NCBI RefSeq assembly: GCF_022601875.1
Contig: NZ_JAKVIP010000006.1
Location: 62,001-126,000, forward strand
Length of the DNA: 64,000 nucleotides
Direction of reading: 5' to 3'
DNA from: Chryseobacterium sp. SSA4.19
GTDB taxonomy: Bacteria > Bacteroidota > Bacteroidia > Flavobacteriales > Weeksellaceae
The notes under the pieces were generated by a model. It was not told where the DNA came from. It did not search any database and saw only the letters and a program-made list of their open reading frames with translations. The position numbers and the translations under genes were made by a program. Positions 29,001 through 36,507 of this stretch are shown here, in pieces (the stretch's first letter is position 1; each line of letters opens with the position of its first letter).

Positions 29001-30017
29001 TCCAAGCATCCTTACCTGATTGATTTTTCAAATCATGCTTTTTATAATTCACGGCTGAAGCCTCTTCCGATAAAATCTGAAACTCTTCCGATTGAATTCT
29101 TTCAGGTTGACGGTGTTTTTGAAGATCATACGAATAAGCAGGAGGCGGATAAAGTTTTAGAAATTTTACAAAATATCCAGCCGATGAAAGATGGGAATTA
29201 TCCTTCGGTAGGAATTGCTACCTTTAATATTACACAGCGGAATTATATCAAAAGAAAAATTGTCCAGCAGACAAATCTTCCAGGAAATGAACGGTTTAAA
29301 GATAAGATTCTTGGACTGGAAGCTGCGGGGCTTTTTATTAAAAACCTCGAAAATATCCAGGGTGATGAAAGAGATATTATTATTGTTTCGGCAACCTACG
29401 GAAGAAAAACCGGCGGGAAATTTATCCAGAGTTTCGGCCCGATCAACCATACCAAAGGATATAAGCTCCTCAATGTGATTATTACCAGGGCAAAGGAAAA
29501 AATCTATATCTGCAACTCGGTTCCTGAAGAAATTTTCTCGAATTACAAGGAGGCGTTGGTGCAGGAAGGCTCTAATAACAGGAAGGCTGTTTTATATGCT
29601 TATCTCGCCTATTGTAAAGCGGTAAGTGAGGGAAATGACAGTGAGAGAATAGAAATTCTGAATACTCTTGATCAGTTCGGCTATGCCGCCCGTCCGGAAG
29701 AAAATAAGAGTTCCAGTGTCTTTATTGATGAAATCTACAATCGGGTACAGCGGAATTTCCTCCATCTGAATGTACTGAAAAACCATCGCTTCGGAGGCTA
29801 TGAATTTGATATTCTTGTCGAAAATAAAGATGGAAAATCCGTTGTCATAGAAGCCATGAGTAAAGCAAAATATTCCGGCAACCTGGGTTATCTGGAGGAT
29901 TTGCATAAAGAAAAAATAGTACGGAATGCAGGTTTTAAATACGTAAGAATATGGAGCCAGAACTGCTGGCAGAATCTGGAAGCCGAACTTCAAAAAATTA
30001 ATAAAAAAATAGTATGA
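26031..30017 (+). CDS. SF1 helicase with C-terminal REase-like domain
   Basis: A 1328-residue cytosolic protein. Walker A 'IQGPPGTGKSQTL' lies near residues 332-345. The next helicase motif, 'VIFDEASQLKLEDNLPAML' with 'IIAGDEHQMPPSNYF', lies near 900-930, so about 550 residues of insertion separate motifs I and II. Later motifs include 'HYRSKHPYLIDFSN', 'IQGDERDIIIVS' and 'NVIITRAKEKIYI', the AAA_11/AAA_12 (DNA2/NAM7) type. The last 110 residues read 'VLKNHRFGGYEFDILVENK' and 'SVVIEAMSKAKYSG', a PD-(D/E)xK-like nuclease arrangement. Similar helicase-nuclease fusions occur in phage-defence islands; that role is inferred. It has its own promoter and overlaps the HopJ-like gene by ATGA. Confidence 0.85.
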   Translation: MQNLNPEIFQAFQNKLKTGNRRGVHLNAIPGSSRYKFDLARLSEIHKSLPEHFIIHLLTQKTINFKFSIHDKISDEVAEAPLKDRIYLSEDVSEEQPEPIGKNKSKELVLEKLSAGLENLIFQNEVIQSEKGINSLGFGFPILIRKDMDGQISASPILIWSVNIKPVNELNTWEISRTEDDPIYVNEVLINHLQSDSGITLEQIPEEMLADGKIDKPELLQICQTLLDQLKISQNLDFILNNYEEIPLIKSKASYEDQLQDKGDAVIIKSGVFSIFEVQKQNIINDYESLKKDFKPLENYIKEDFQSITSIETDPSQQAILESLKSQTRILIQGPPGTGKSQTLTAVLVNALENRQKTIVVCEKQTALEVLYNALHKLGLERYCIMIKDSVSDRKLVVDAVRNTIDPADFKKPGQLHSVQLLQEQLRAIDKHKAAINNVHEILNSDILPGKNWTELVGYLLAFQKSHEDVDIRDIRFSFSADEGKDIAYIVEKGKEVYQEYRPFEQRSFINPEKLIRENFHNSLHHLDFSFQKYEKLWDEIQMLIGQFKPVYEEKRKRDFSQNFQKLSSLIDETEVITSVLSQSSEEFHPEITSGFFYKFTALFSASKKKKISNQKKLLEISASIKQISLNEFFPSIELSDNLWNNKNEILKYRQKIQNLQAEFSSKLEEQFNTVDFLNVFDPVVSGIETEAIARRIKELKKCIVNDQWVKDLNFGNTYESFDRYLISVLDRYRSYRNDPDNPLSAEYNWFYFYQPLSTFQKKVLEKLYPVNNWRSSFYSAYFPLLLNHSADPKLNFNERNYEEISKQIKQYGFSQKDFIQYFWNESRQNAVKQFEQRNKEVTVANLYNKRSSTNHKRLTLRQMVQKDTDLFTSFFPIILITPDACSNLFQGKNFYFDHVIFDEASQLKLEDNLPAMLKGKNIIIAGDEHQMPPSNYFSKVFEGIIEDEDDMEAENDVVTYKNALLNIESLLDYAAESHFEKNHLDFHYRSKHPYLIDFSNHAFYNSRLKPLPIKSETLPIEFFQVDGVFEDHTNKQEADKVLEILQNIQPMKDGNYPSVGIATFNITQRNYIKRKIVQQTNLPGNERFKDKILGLEAAGLFIKNLENIQGDERDIIIVSATYGRKTGGKFIQSFGPINHTKGYKLLNVIITRAKEKIYICNSVPEEIFSNYKEALVQEGSNNRKAVLYAYLAYCKAVSEGNDSERIEILNTLDQFGYAARPEENKSSSVFIDEIYNRVQRNFLHLNVLKNHRFGGYEFDILVENKDGKSVVIEAMSKAKYSGNLGYLEDLHKEKIVRNAGFKYVRIWSQNCWQNLEAELQKINKKIV

Positions 30018-30343
30018 TAGAACAGATCAAAAAATCACCCGAACACATTGATTTTAATGAGGTAATTGCTCACATTGATAAACATTACAATTTTACACCG
30101 ACCAAATTCACGAATGGAAACACGGTAAATGAAGCCGGGCAGAATAGCGGCTCTTGCAAAATTTTCAGTTTTGCACGATTACATGATCTTTCAAAAGATG
30201 AAACGTTGGCATTATTCGGTGAATTCTACAGAAAGGATGTCCTTCAGCATCCTGAAGGAACGGATCATCAGAACATCAGGAACTTTATGGTGTTTGGCTG
30301 GGAAGGGGTTTCTTTTGAAGGTGAAGCTTTAACAAAGAAATAA
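30014..30343 (+). CDS. HopJ-like small protein
   Basis: A 109-residue protein that resembles the HopJ type III effector family as found in non-pathogens: 'DKHYNFTPTKFTNGNTVNEA', 'GQNSGSCKIFSFARLHDLS', 'ETLALFGEFYRKDVL' and 'NIRNFMVFGWEGVSFEG' are its conserved blocks. In environmental bacteria the family function is not known and it is probably not an injected effector here, as there is no type III system. It has no signal peptide. Its ATG overlaps the helicase stop (ATGA), so it is translated with it. Two hairpins lie between it and the WYL gene. Confidence 0.8.
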   Translation: MIEQIKKSPEHIDFNEVIAHIDKHYNFTPTKFTNGNTVNEAGQNSGSCKIFSFARLHDLSKDETLALFGEFYRKDVLQHPEGTDHQNIRNFMVFGWEGVSFEGEALTKK

Positions 30344-30352
30344 GTTGATGAT

Positions 30353-30373
30353 CTCTTCCTTGGTAAGGAAGAG
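30353..30373 (+). repeat. Perfect 9-bp hairpin
   Basis: CTCTTCCTT pairs with AAGGAAGAG around GGT, ten bases after the HopJ stop. There is no T-tract, so it is an inefficient terminator or an mRNA-stabilising hairpin. Confidence 0.6.
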
Positions 30374-30424
30374 GTCAGAATCTGTTTATAATTAATTATG
30401 AAATTTGGGAAAATCTGATTAAAG

Positions 30425-30467
30425 GGTTCAGCTAGGCTCGGGGCGAAGCCCCGAGCCTAGCTGAACC
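30425..30467. repeat. Perfect 20-bp GC-rich palindromic hairpin
   Basis: The 43-nt element has arms 30425-30444 and 30448-30467 fully complementary, with loop GAA. The core GGCTCGGGGC/GCCCCGAGCC is far more GC-rich than its surroundings. It has no T-run on the plus strand, so it looks more like a REP-type palindrome than a terminator. Confidence 0.8.
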
Positions 30468-30491
30468 AAACGTCCATATAAATACAAAAGC

Positions 30492-31505
30492 ATGTCATCC
30501 AATAAAAATGCCCTTATCCGTTATAAAACACTGGATAAATGCCTGAAAAATAAATACAAAAAATATACTTTAGATGATCTGATCGACGAATGTTCCGAAG
30601 CATTGTTTGAATTTGAAGGCAAAGAATCTTTTGTCAGCAGGCGAACGGTGCAGCTGGATCTGCAGAATATGCGGAGTGAAAAATTCGGATATGAGGCACC
30701 GATTGAAGTCTACCAAAGGAAATATTACCGGTACAGTGATCCGGATTACAGCATTCATCATATTTCAGTCAATGAAAGCGATCTGAAAGCAATGAACAAT
30801 GCAGTGCAGATTCTAAAGCAGTTCAAAGATTTTTCGATGTTTAAGGAAATGAACGGGGTCATTCAGAAACTGGAGGATTCGATCCATGCGACTCATCAGA
30901 AATCAATTATTCATTTGGATAAAAACGAAAAGCTGAAAGGCCTTGAACACATTGATATCCTTTATGAAGCGATTCTGAACAAAAAAGTGCTGTGCATCGT
31001 TTATAAAAGCTTTAAGGCCCGGGAATCGGATGCTTATATTGTTCATCCGCAATTGCTGAAAGAATATAACAACCGATGGTTCCTGATCTGCTGGCATAAA
31101 AACAAGCTTTTTAATTTTGCTCTGGACAGGATGGAGGAAATTTCTGTGAAAGAAGATATTCAATATATTGATAAAGATTTCGACTCTGACCGGTACTTTG
31201 GCGAAGTGATCGGGGTAACCGTTTCTGAAACCCAGCGTCCTCAGAATGTTGTTTTTAAAATTAATTCCAAACATGCGCCATACGTAAAGACGAAACCGTT
31301 TCACCATTCTCAGGAAATTATTGGGGAAGATGAAAGCGGTACCACTTTCAAAATCTGTGTCCAGCTGAATTTCGAGCTGGAACGGATGATTTTAGGACTC
31401 GGTGAATTTATAACGGTTCTGAAACCGGATAAGCTTAGGAAAAGAATTCAGAAAAGTTTAAAGGAAGCCTGCCGGAACTATGCTCAGGAAGATGTTGACC
31501 GTTAA
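30492..31505 (+). CDS. WYL-domain transcriptional regulator
   Basis: A 337-residue regulator. The N-terminal 90 residues carry a winged-helix-like part ('YTLDDLIDECSEALFEFEG', 'SRRTVQLDLQNMR'), which would bind DNA. The WYL core follows: 'AILNKKVLCIVYKSFKARES', then 'VHPQLLKEYNNRWFLICWH' and 'LFNFALDRMEEISV'. The C-terminal extension ('FELERMILGLGEFITVLKPD') is usual in the family. WYL proteins sense ligands such as nucleotides and often control defence genes (for example BrxR/CapW-type repressors). Placed directly below the helicase-nuclease and HopJ genes on the same strand, it may regulate them. The palindrome just upstream is a candidate binding site, though that is inference. Confidence 0.9.
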   Translation: MSSNKNALIRYKTLDKCLKNKYKKYTLDDLIDECSEALFEFEGKESFVSRRTVQLDLQNMRSEKFGYEAPIEVYQRKYYRYSDPDYSIHHISVNESDLKAMNNAVQILKQFKDFSMFKEMNGVIQKLEDSIHATHQKSIIHLDKNEKLKGLEHIDILYEAILNKKVLCIVYKSFKARESDAYIVHPQLLKEYNNRWFLICWHKNKLFNFALDRMEEISVKEDIQYIDKDFDSDRYFGEVIGVTVSETQRPQNVVFKINSKHAPYVKTKPFHHSQEIIGEDESGTTFKICVQLNFELERMILGLGEFITVLKPDKLRKRIQKSLKEACRNYAQEDVDR

Positions 31506-31557
31506 TCCTGTATAATGGCTTGGAAATTGTATTAATCCAGATTATAAAATATACAAT

Positions 31558-31698
31558 ATGAAATCAAGAATATTAAAAGCTGTAGTAGCCGTAGTTGCTC
31601 CGTTAGTCATTGAATTTATCATTAAAAAAATCGCTGAGAAATTTGATGAGAAACCAGCAGAAGATAAAAAGCAGATTCCGGTCCACAACTGGGAATAA
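31558..31698 (+). CDS. Small membrane-associated protein, 46 aa
   Basis: A 47-codon frame starts at ATG 31558 and ends TAA 31698. The product begins MKSRILKAVVAVVAPLVIEF, a basic n-region and one hydrophobic helix, then 'IIKKIAEKFDEKPAEDKKQ' and ends PVHNWE. It is directly followed by an intrinsic terminator. Coding support comes from the amphipathic pattern and its own terminator; I know no function. It might be a single-pass membrane protein with its tail in the cytosol. Confidence 0.65.
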   Translation: MKSRILKAVVAVVAPLVIEFIIKKIAEKFDEKPAEDKKQIPVHNWE

Positions 31699-31714
31699 TT
31701 TAATTTAAAGATAA

Positions 31715-31745
31715 AAAAAGACTGTTTCTTCAACAGTCTTTTTAT
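31715..31745. terminator. Terminator, probably bidirectional
   Basis: AAAAAGACTGTT (31715-31726) pairs with AACAGTCTTTTT (31732-31743), a 12-bp stem flanked by A- and T-runs, between the small-protein gene and the convergent DUF1501 gene. Confidence 0.9.
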
Positions 31746-31764
31746 TTGTATACCGTTGCTCAGC

Positions 31765-32949
31765 TCAGATGAAATTATAGATCCCGTTTTTCCAGCCTAA
31801 CACTTTGGAAGAATCTGCTTTCAGCCAGTTTTTAAGGATGGTGGCATAAACTTTCCGGAAATCTTCAGTGTAAATCAGGTCACCTTCATTTAATTTAGAG
31901 AGATCAGGAAGGGAATTTAAAAGCCCTTTTTTCTTTAAGCCGCCACTGATGAAAAACATCTGGTTGGCAGTTCCGTGATCGGTTCCGTTGCTGGCATTCT
32001 GGGCTACCCGTCGGCCGAATTCCGAGAAGGTCATCAGAAGAAGATCATCAAATAGTCCATTGCTTTTCATATCTGCCACAAAAGATTTTACGGCCTCATT
32101 AATATCAGCAAAAAGCTTTTGCTGCCGGTCATTCTGGTTGACATGCGTATCAAAGCTTCCCACAGAAACATAATATACTCTGGTATTAATGTCAGATTTT
32201 ATTAATGAGGCAACGGTTTTAAAATCCTTTCCCAGCTGGGAATTCGGATAGGCCTGCTCTGTTTTCCTGGCTTTGCTTTTTTCAAAAATGTAATCGGCAT
32301 TATTGATAGTGGAGCCTAACGTCTGGTACAAATAGGAAACTGTTTCATCATCATGATGGTGGTCGTAAAGAGACTTGAAATATTTTTCCTGACTGGTCTG
32401 GTATAACCTTTTCGGATCTTTAAAAGCAAATGCCTTGTTGTGTTTCCCTTTTAAAGCCAGGCTCAGCATATCATCAACTTCCAGTGCCTGGGTAGGGTGC
32501 TCGCAACGGTAGCATTCCTCATCCAGGAACCTTCCCAGCCAGCCTGTTTCCAGGTATTCATCACTCTTGCTGGCAGAATGCCAGATGTCCATGCTGCGGA
32601 AATGGGACTTATCAGGATTGGGATACCCGACATTGTTCATTATGGAGAGCTTACCATCATCGTACAATTCCTTAAAATAGGACAGAGCAGGATTAATGCC
32701 TGCTTCATCAGTCAAAGCCAATGAATCCTTAATGGCAATACTGCTCCTTTCTTTAAAGTAAATATCATTTTTAACCGGAATGATGGTGTTCAGTCCGTCA
32801 TTTCCGCCGGTGAACTGAAGCACCACCAGGATTTTCTGATTCGGTTCCAATGCCTGATCGAAGGTCATGGCTTTGAGAAAGTTAGGCATCAGCAATGATG
32901 CAGTAGCCAATGAACTTATTTTCAGGAATTCTCTTCTTTTAATTAACAT
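31765..32949 (-). CDS. DUF1501-family secreted protein
   Basis: The N-terminus 'KRREFLKISSLATASLLMP' has the twin-arginine and hydrophobic core of a Tat signal. The body follows the DUF1501 pattern, related to sulfatase/alkaline phosphatase folds: 'VVLQFTGGNDGLNTIIP' near the start, 'SIMNNVGYPNPDKSHFRSMD', 'GTSS'-like loops, 'VYYVSVGSFDTHVNQ' and 'LLLMTFSEFGRRVAQNAS' with 'GTDHGTANQMFFI' (metal-binding His/Asp region). Enzymatic activity is not established for the family. It lies 47 nt downstream of the DUF1800 gene, the usual partner, so the two form an operon. Length 394 is normal. Confidence 0.9.
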   Translation of the reverse strand: MLIKRREFLKISSLATASLLMPNFLKAMTFDQALEPNQKILVVLQFTGGNDGLNTIIPVKNDIYFKERSSIAIKDSLALTDEAGINPALSYFKELYDDGKLSIMNNVGYPNPDKSHFRSMDIWHSASKSDEYLETGWLGRFLDEECYRCEHPTQALEVDDMLSLALKGKHNKAFAFKDPKRLYQTSQEKYFKSLYDHHHDDETVSYLYQTLGSTINNADYIFEKSKARKTEQAYPNSQLGKDFKTVASLIKSDINTRVYYVSVGSFDTHVNQNDRQQKLFADINEAVKSFVADMKSNGLFDDLLLMTFSEFGRRVAQNASNGTDHGTANQMFFISGGLKKKGLLNSLPDLSKLNEGDLIYTEDFRKVYATILKNWLKADSSKVLGWKNGIYNFI

Positions 32950-32996
32950 AGGATCAGGTTTTTGGTTAATGATGAATTGTGATTGGGAATTTTACG

Positions 32997-34376
32997 CTAC
33001 ATCAACTGGTATTCAGGCGTTGACATGATATTGATGACGTTCATTTTCACACTGTTGTCTGAAAAGTCTTTTACAGATCCCATATCTAACGATTTTGAAC
33101 TTTGAATAAGGTATTCCTCTACGGGTTCATGTTTAAAAATTTTTTCTACACGTGCCCAGTCAATAACCATGTTCGGATTTTTAAATGTTTTATTTAAATT
33201 GGATTCCCGTGATTTAATGCCCATATCAATATCATCATCCTGTCTTGGAGTATATTCCAACGGTCTCAGTCCTGACCAGATCTGGGGAATCTGAAGTCTC
33301 AGCATCAGTGTTGAGCTGTCTATCCATGACTTACCGTTGGGCCATCCTGCTACATTAGGAGGATAGATAAGCATCTGTCCCAATAGTTTCTGGTAAACAA
33401 TCAGATTTTCCGGATTCCGGATCTTCATCGGAAGCGTTCTCATAATCCCGGCCATGAGCTCGATTGGCGACTTAATCCTGTTGCCGATATTTTTTCTGTC
33501 ATAAAACCATGAGCTTGAAAAAATATCAGTCATCAGCTTTTTAATATCATACCCGGATTGATAAAAACCTTCGCTTAAAGTATTTACAATGGCTTCATCC
33601 ATATTTTCATTAACAAAAAACCTGTAGATTTTTGCTGTAATAAATTTTGCAGTAGCTTTTTCCTCCAGGATGATATTCAAAGCATCTGCTCCTGTAAAAT
33701 TTCCGGTCTTTCCAAGAAAAATTTTTGTGTCTACGTCATGCAGCTTCTGCCTTTCGGTAAAATTACCTTCCTTATCATAACTCCATCCTGTAAAAGCCCT
33801 TGCTGCTTCTCTGACGTCTTTTTCAGTGTAGTTTCCTCTTCCCATGGTAAAAAGTTCCATCACCTCACGGGCGAAATTTTCATTGGGATGGTCTTTTTTA
33901 TTTTGCTGGTTATTCAAAAAGTTAAGCATGGCGGGCGCCTGGCTTACTTCAAATAAAAGATCTTTAAAGTTTCCTAAAGCATTCTTTCTGATCACATTCA
34001 AAATCTGGCGGTTAAATTTAGGGTTTTGCACTCTTGAAGCAAAATGTCCATGCCAGAAAAAAGCCATTTTTTCCCTCAGCTGCCCGTTGCTGCTGACCAT
34101 TTTATTAAGAAAATTAAGGTTCAGTTCTTCATTTTGCAGGCGGTTGATCTTCTGGACTTCCTTCTTCTTTTCAGCCGGGGATTTATCATCCATATAATCT
34201 AAGGTATCCACATCGGGAGTTTCATAGCTGATATCCGAAAACATATCTTCATTCAGCAAATCCTTAAGGATCGTTTCTGTATTTTTGTTTTTCAGATTTT
34301 CAAACTGGTTGATTCCAGCTCCGAAGCCTGCTCTCCAAAGAAGGTGTTTGTTATTGATGAATGATGAAGGGATCAT
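32997..34376 (-). CDS. DUF1800-family protein
   Basis: A 459-residue protein with the DUF1800 core: 'LLWRAGFGAGINQFENL' at the start, 'REKMAFFWHGHFASRVQNP', 'QAPAMLNFLNNQQNKK' with 'NENFAREVMELFTMGRGNYT', 'DVREAARAFTGWSYD' and 'GQMLIYPPNVAGWPNGKSWI'. All are signature stretches. The molecular role is unknown; it nearly always sits beside DUF1501, as here, where it comes first in the pair. There is no obvious Sec signal, so the pair may be exported together by Tat. About 250 bp of AT-rich sequence separate it from the next divergent gene. Confidence 0.9.
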   Translation of the reverse strand: MIPSSFINNKHLLWRAGFGAGINQFENLKNKNTETILKDLLNEDMFSDISYETPDVDTLDYMDDKSPAEKKKEVQKINRLQNEELNLNFLNKMVSSNGQLREKMAFFWHGHFASRVQNPKFNRQILNVIRKNALGNFKDLLFEVSQAPAMLNFLNNQQNKKDHPNENFAREVMELFTMGRGNYTEKDVREAARAFTGWSYDKEGNFTERQKLHDVDTKIFLGKTGNFTGADALNIILEEKATAKFITAKIYRFFVNENMDEAIVNTLSEGFYQSGYDIKKLMTDIFSSSWFYDRKNIGNRIKSPIELMAGIMRTLPMKIRNPENLIVYQKLLGQMLIYPPNVAGWPNGKSWIDSSTLMLRLQIPQIWSGLRPLEYTPRQDDDIDMGIKSRESNLNKTFKNPNMVIDWARVEKIFKHEPVEEYLIQSSKSLDMGSVKDFSDNSVKMNVINIMSTPEYQLM

Positions 34377-34575
34377 GCCGGTAATTTGTATTTTGATGTG
34401 TCTTAAGAGGTAAGGTTAAAATGAATAACGGTTAAGAATTGTTAATAATATTATTTTTATGCTATTGAGATAAGAATAATGATTTAAAAATATTAAACAG
34501 TTATTTAAATTTTAATAAATTAATACTCAATACAGTATAGCTATTATCGCTAATAAGAAGGATTAAAAACTTTCC

Positions 34576-34591
34576 TTGGCATGATTTTTAC
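34576..34591 (+). promoter_or_regulatory. Sigma-54-like promoter upstream of the outer-membrane protein
   Basis: TTGGCATGATTTTTAC follows the -24/-12 layout (TTGGCACG-N4-TTGC) with GG correctly placed but TTAC in place of TTGC. It lies 35 nt before the ATG. No TAnnTTTG element is visible nearby. Confidence 0.5.
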
Positions 34592-34626
34592 ATCTGTCAG
34601 CGTAGTGAAATTTTAAAATCAGAAGT

Positions 34627-35190
34627 ATGAAAATGTTTAAACAAGCAATAGTATTGGCTGGACTTTTAACAGCTGGTGTAGTAAGCGCTCAAAATGCACA
34701 GATGAACAACATGATTAAGGTGGGTGCCAATGTTGGTTTAGCGGTTCCTTCAGATAACCTTTCCGCCGCTGTCGGATTGGATGTATCGTATCAGAATCTG
34801 GTAACGCCGGGCTTCGGATTAGGTATTGCAACAGGATACAGCCATTATTTTGGAAAAGAAAACAACGGATATGATAACAATGATGTAGGAGTAGTTCCTA
34901 TAGCTGCTTTAATCAGAATTTATCCTAAACAAATGGGATTCTACTTCGGGACTGATTTAGGGTACGGTTTGTTAGTAGGTAATGATAAAGTTGCTGCAAA
35001 TGCTGCAACAGACCGTCCGAATGGAGGGTTTTATATCAAGCCTGAGATCGGATATCACAACCAGGACTGGAATTTCTTTGTACAGTATCAGAAGGTATTT
35101 GTAGGAAGCAACGGTGATATGCCTAATCAGGACTACAATGTAGGCAATATTGGAGTAGGGTTTTCTTACAACATTCCTTTAGGAAAATAG
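34627..35190 (+). CDS. Small outer-membrane beta-barrel protein
   Basis: A Sec signal ('FKQAIVLAGLLTAGVVSAQ') precedes about 165 residues of alternating strands: 'IKVGANVGLAVPSDNLSAAV', 'GLDVSYQNLVTPGFGLGIAT', 'VGVVPIAALIRIYPKQ', 'FYFGTDLGYGLLVG', 'GGFYIKPEIGYHNQDWNFFV' and C-terminal 'VGNIGVGFSYNIPLGK'. This is the pattern of an eight-stranded porin-like barrel (OmpW/OmpA-like fold). There is no peptidoglycan-binding domain. The function is unknown. A strong terminator follows, and a sigma-54-like motif precedes it, suggesting monocistronic, possibly conditional expression. Confidence 0.85.
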   Translation: MKMFKQAIVLAGLLTAGVVSAQNAQMNNMIKVGANVGLAVPSDNLSAAVGLDVSYQNLVTPGFGLGIATGYSHYFGKENNGYDNNDVGVVPIAALIRIYPKQMGFYFGTDLGYGLLVGNDKVAANAATDRPNGGFYIKPEIGYHNQDWNFFVQYQKVFVGSNGDMPNQDYNVGNIGVGFSYNIPLGK

Positions 35191-35217
35191 TTAGATTTAT
35201 ATAAGTAATTATCAGCC

Positions 35218-35249
35218 AAACCTTTTCGAGCTTTTGAAAAGGTTTTTTA
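35218..35249 (+). terminator. Rho-independent terminator of the outer-membrane protein gene
   Basis: AAACCTTTTC (35218-35227) pairs with GAAAAGGTTT (35236-35245) with an 8-nt loop and T-run. Confidence 0.9.
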
Positions 35250-35301
35250 TTTACAGCGGACATTTACAAAAGTATTATTATATTTGATAAAATTTGAGGT
35301 T

Positions 35302-36351
35302 ATGATTTTGAATCCAAAATTTCCACTTTATTTACCGGGCGTAAAAAACGGTAGCAATGATAATGTTTCTATCATTGGCGCAAACCTTCGTGAAGACGTG
35401 ACAACATTAGGTTATTTTGTTTCCGGTAACGGAGGTCTTGAGATTAAAATCCAACAAAGTTATCCTACCAAAGAATACACTGCTTTTTCAGATATTTTAA
35501 AGAAGTTTATTCAGGATAACCAGCTGGAAAACATAAAAAGATTCGGTATGGCCGTTCCTGGGCCGGTTCTTAACGGAAGGAGCCGCCCGGAAAGATTAGG
35601 CTGGAACCTTGATATGGAAGAGTATTCGAGAGATTTCGGCTTTGAAAAGGTAGATATGCTGAACGACCAGGAAGCTTCAGCCTACGGGATGGGTCTTCTT
35701 GAAGACAGTGATCTTGAGCCGATTTATACCAGCGGACATCTGGAAAAAGGGAACGTAGCCATCCTGGCACCGGGGAACGGGCTGGGTGAAGCCGGATATT
35801 TTTTTGACGGAAAATACCTTAGACCTTTCGCTTCCGAAGGAGGACATTCCGAATTTTCTCCCCGAACCACCGTTGAGGTTGAATTTTATCAGTTCCTTAA
35901 CAATCTGTATGGAATCGTAAGTTGGGAGAATGTGTTGTCTAAAGCAGGACTTTTCAATATTTACAGGTTCTTAAGAGACGTTAAAAGACATCCTGAACCG
36001 GAAGGTCTTGCAGAAAAGCTGAATAATGGCAACTTTGTTCAGGAATTATATAAAGCAGCCGTAGAAGACGAAGTCTTGATCTGTAAGATTGCTTTGGATA
36101 CCTTCCTGGAATTCCTGGCGAGAGAGGCCAATAACCTTACCTTGAAGCTTAAGGCAACAGGAGGCCTGCTTATTTCCGGAGATATTCCTCAGGAGATCAG
36201 AGCGTATATCGACAAAGATAAATTCTATGAAAAATATAAAATCAGTGATAAGATGGAAGAAATGCTGAAAAATATTCCGATTTACCTGATCAAGCAGGAT
36301 CAGACTGCCCTTAACGGCATTGCACTGTATACTGCTTATTATCAAGACTAA
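35302..36351 (+). CDS. glk: Glucokinase
   Basis: Phosphorylates glucose with ATP to glucose-6-phosphate, feeding glycolysis. I choose ATG 35302 (349 residues); an in-frame TTG at 35284 is unlikely. Markers of the bacterial glucokinase family (PF02685) are 'GNGGLEIKIQQSYPTKE', 'IKRFGMAVPGPVLNG', 'VDMLNDQEASAYGMGLL', 'VAILAPGNGLGEAGYFFDG' and 'FASEGGHSEFSPRTTVEVEF' with the His-Glu site. Length agrees with Flavobacteriia glucokinases. It stands alone with its own terminator; a TATATTTG element at 35279-35286 is a possible promoter part but would leave only a short leader. Confidence 0.93.
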   Translation: MILNPKFPLYLPGVKNGSNDNVSIIGANLREDVTTLGYFVSGNGGLEIKIQQSYPTKEYTAFSDILKKFIQDNQLENIKRFGMAVPGPVLNGRSRPERLGWNLDMEEYSRDFGFEKVDMLNDQEASAYGMGLLEDSDLEPIYTSGHLEKGNVAILAPGNGLGEAGYFFDGKYLRPFASEGGHSEFSPRTTVEVEFYQFLNNLYGIVSWENVLSKAGLFNIYRFLRDVKRHPEPEGLAEKLNNGNFVQELYKAAVEDEVLICKIALDTFLEFLAREANNLTLKLKATGGLLISGDIPQEIRAYIDKDKFYEKYKISDKMEEMLKNIPIYLIKQDQTALNGIALYTAYYQD

Positions 36352-36355
36352 ACTG

Positions 36356-36380
36356 AACTCCGGATCTCCGGAGTTTTTTT
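36356..36380 (+). terminator. Rho-independent terminator of glk
   Basis: AACTCCGGA (36356-36364) pairs with TCCGGAGTT (36367-36375), followed by a T-run. Confidence 0.88.
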
Positions 36381-36424
36381 ATGGAATGACAACAAATAGC
36401 AGCTGATAAAAATATAATTATTTA

Positions 36425-36438
36425 TTGATGTACATCAA
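36425..36438 (+). promoter_or_regulatory. Crp/Fnr-family operator
   Basis: TTGATGTACATCAA is a perfect palindrome and matches the Fnr-type half-site order TTGAT-N4-ATCAA. Its centre lies about 40-45 bp before the likely transcription start of the first YceI gene, the position of a class II activator. Confidence 0.65.
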
Positions 36439-36461
36439 GACAATCTAACGATACAGTTGAT

Positions 36462-36469
36462 TAGATTTG
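36462..36469 (+). promoter_or_regulatory. -7 element of the first YceI gene
   Basis: TAGATTTG matches TAnnTTTG 39 nt before the ATG. No TTTG -33 element is found at the usual distance, consistent with activator dependence on the site at 36425. Confidence 0.6.
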
Positions 36470-36507
36470 CACTAGTAAAATAATAAATAATTTACTTTTT
36501 ATTTCAA

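Noticed and set aside
29592..29993. 133-codon minus-strand frame in the helicase 3' end
   Set aside because: Antisense to the PD-(D/E)xK-like domain, with no start context or operon logic.
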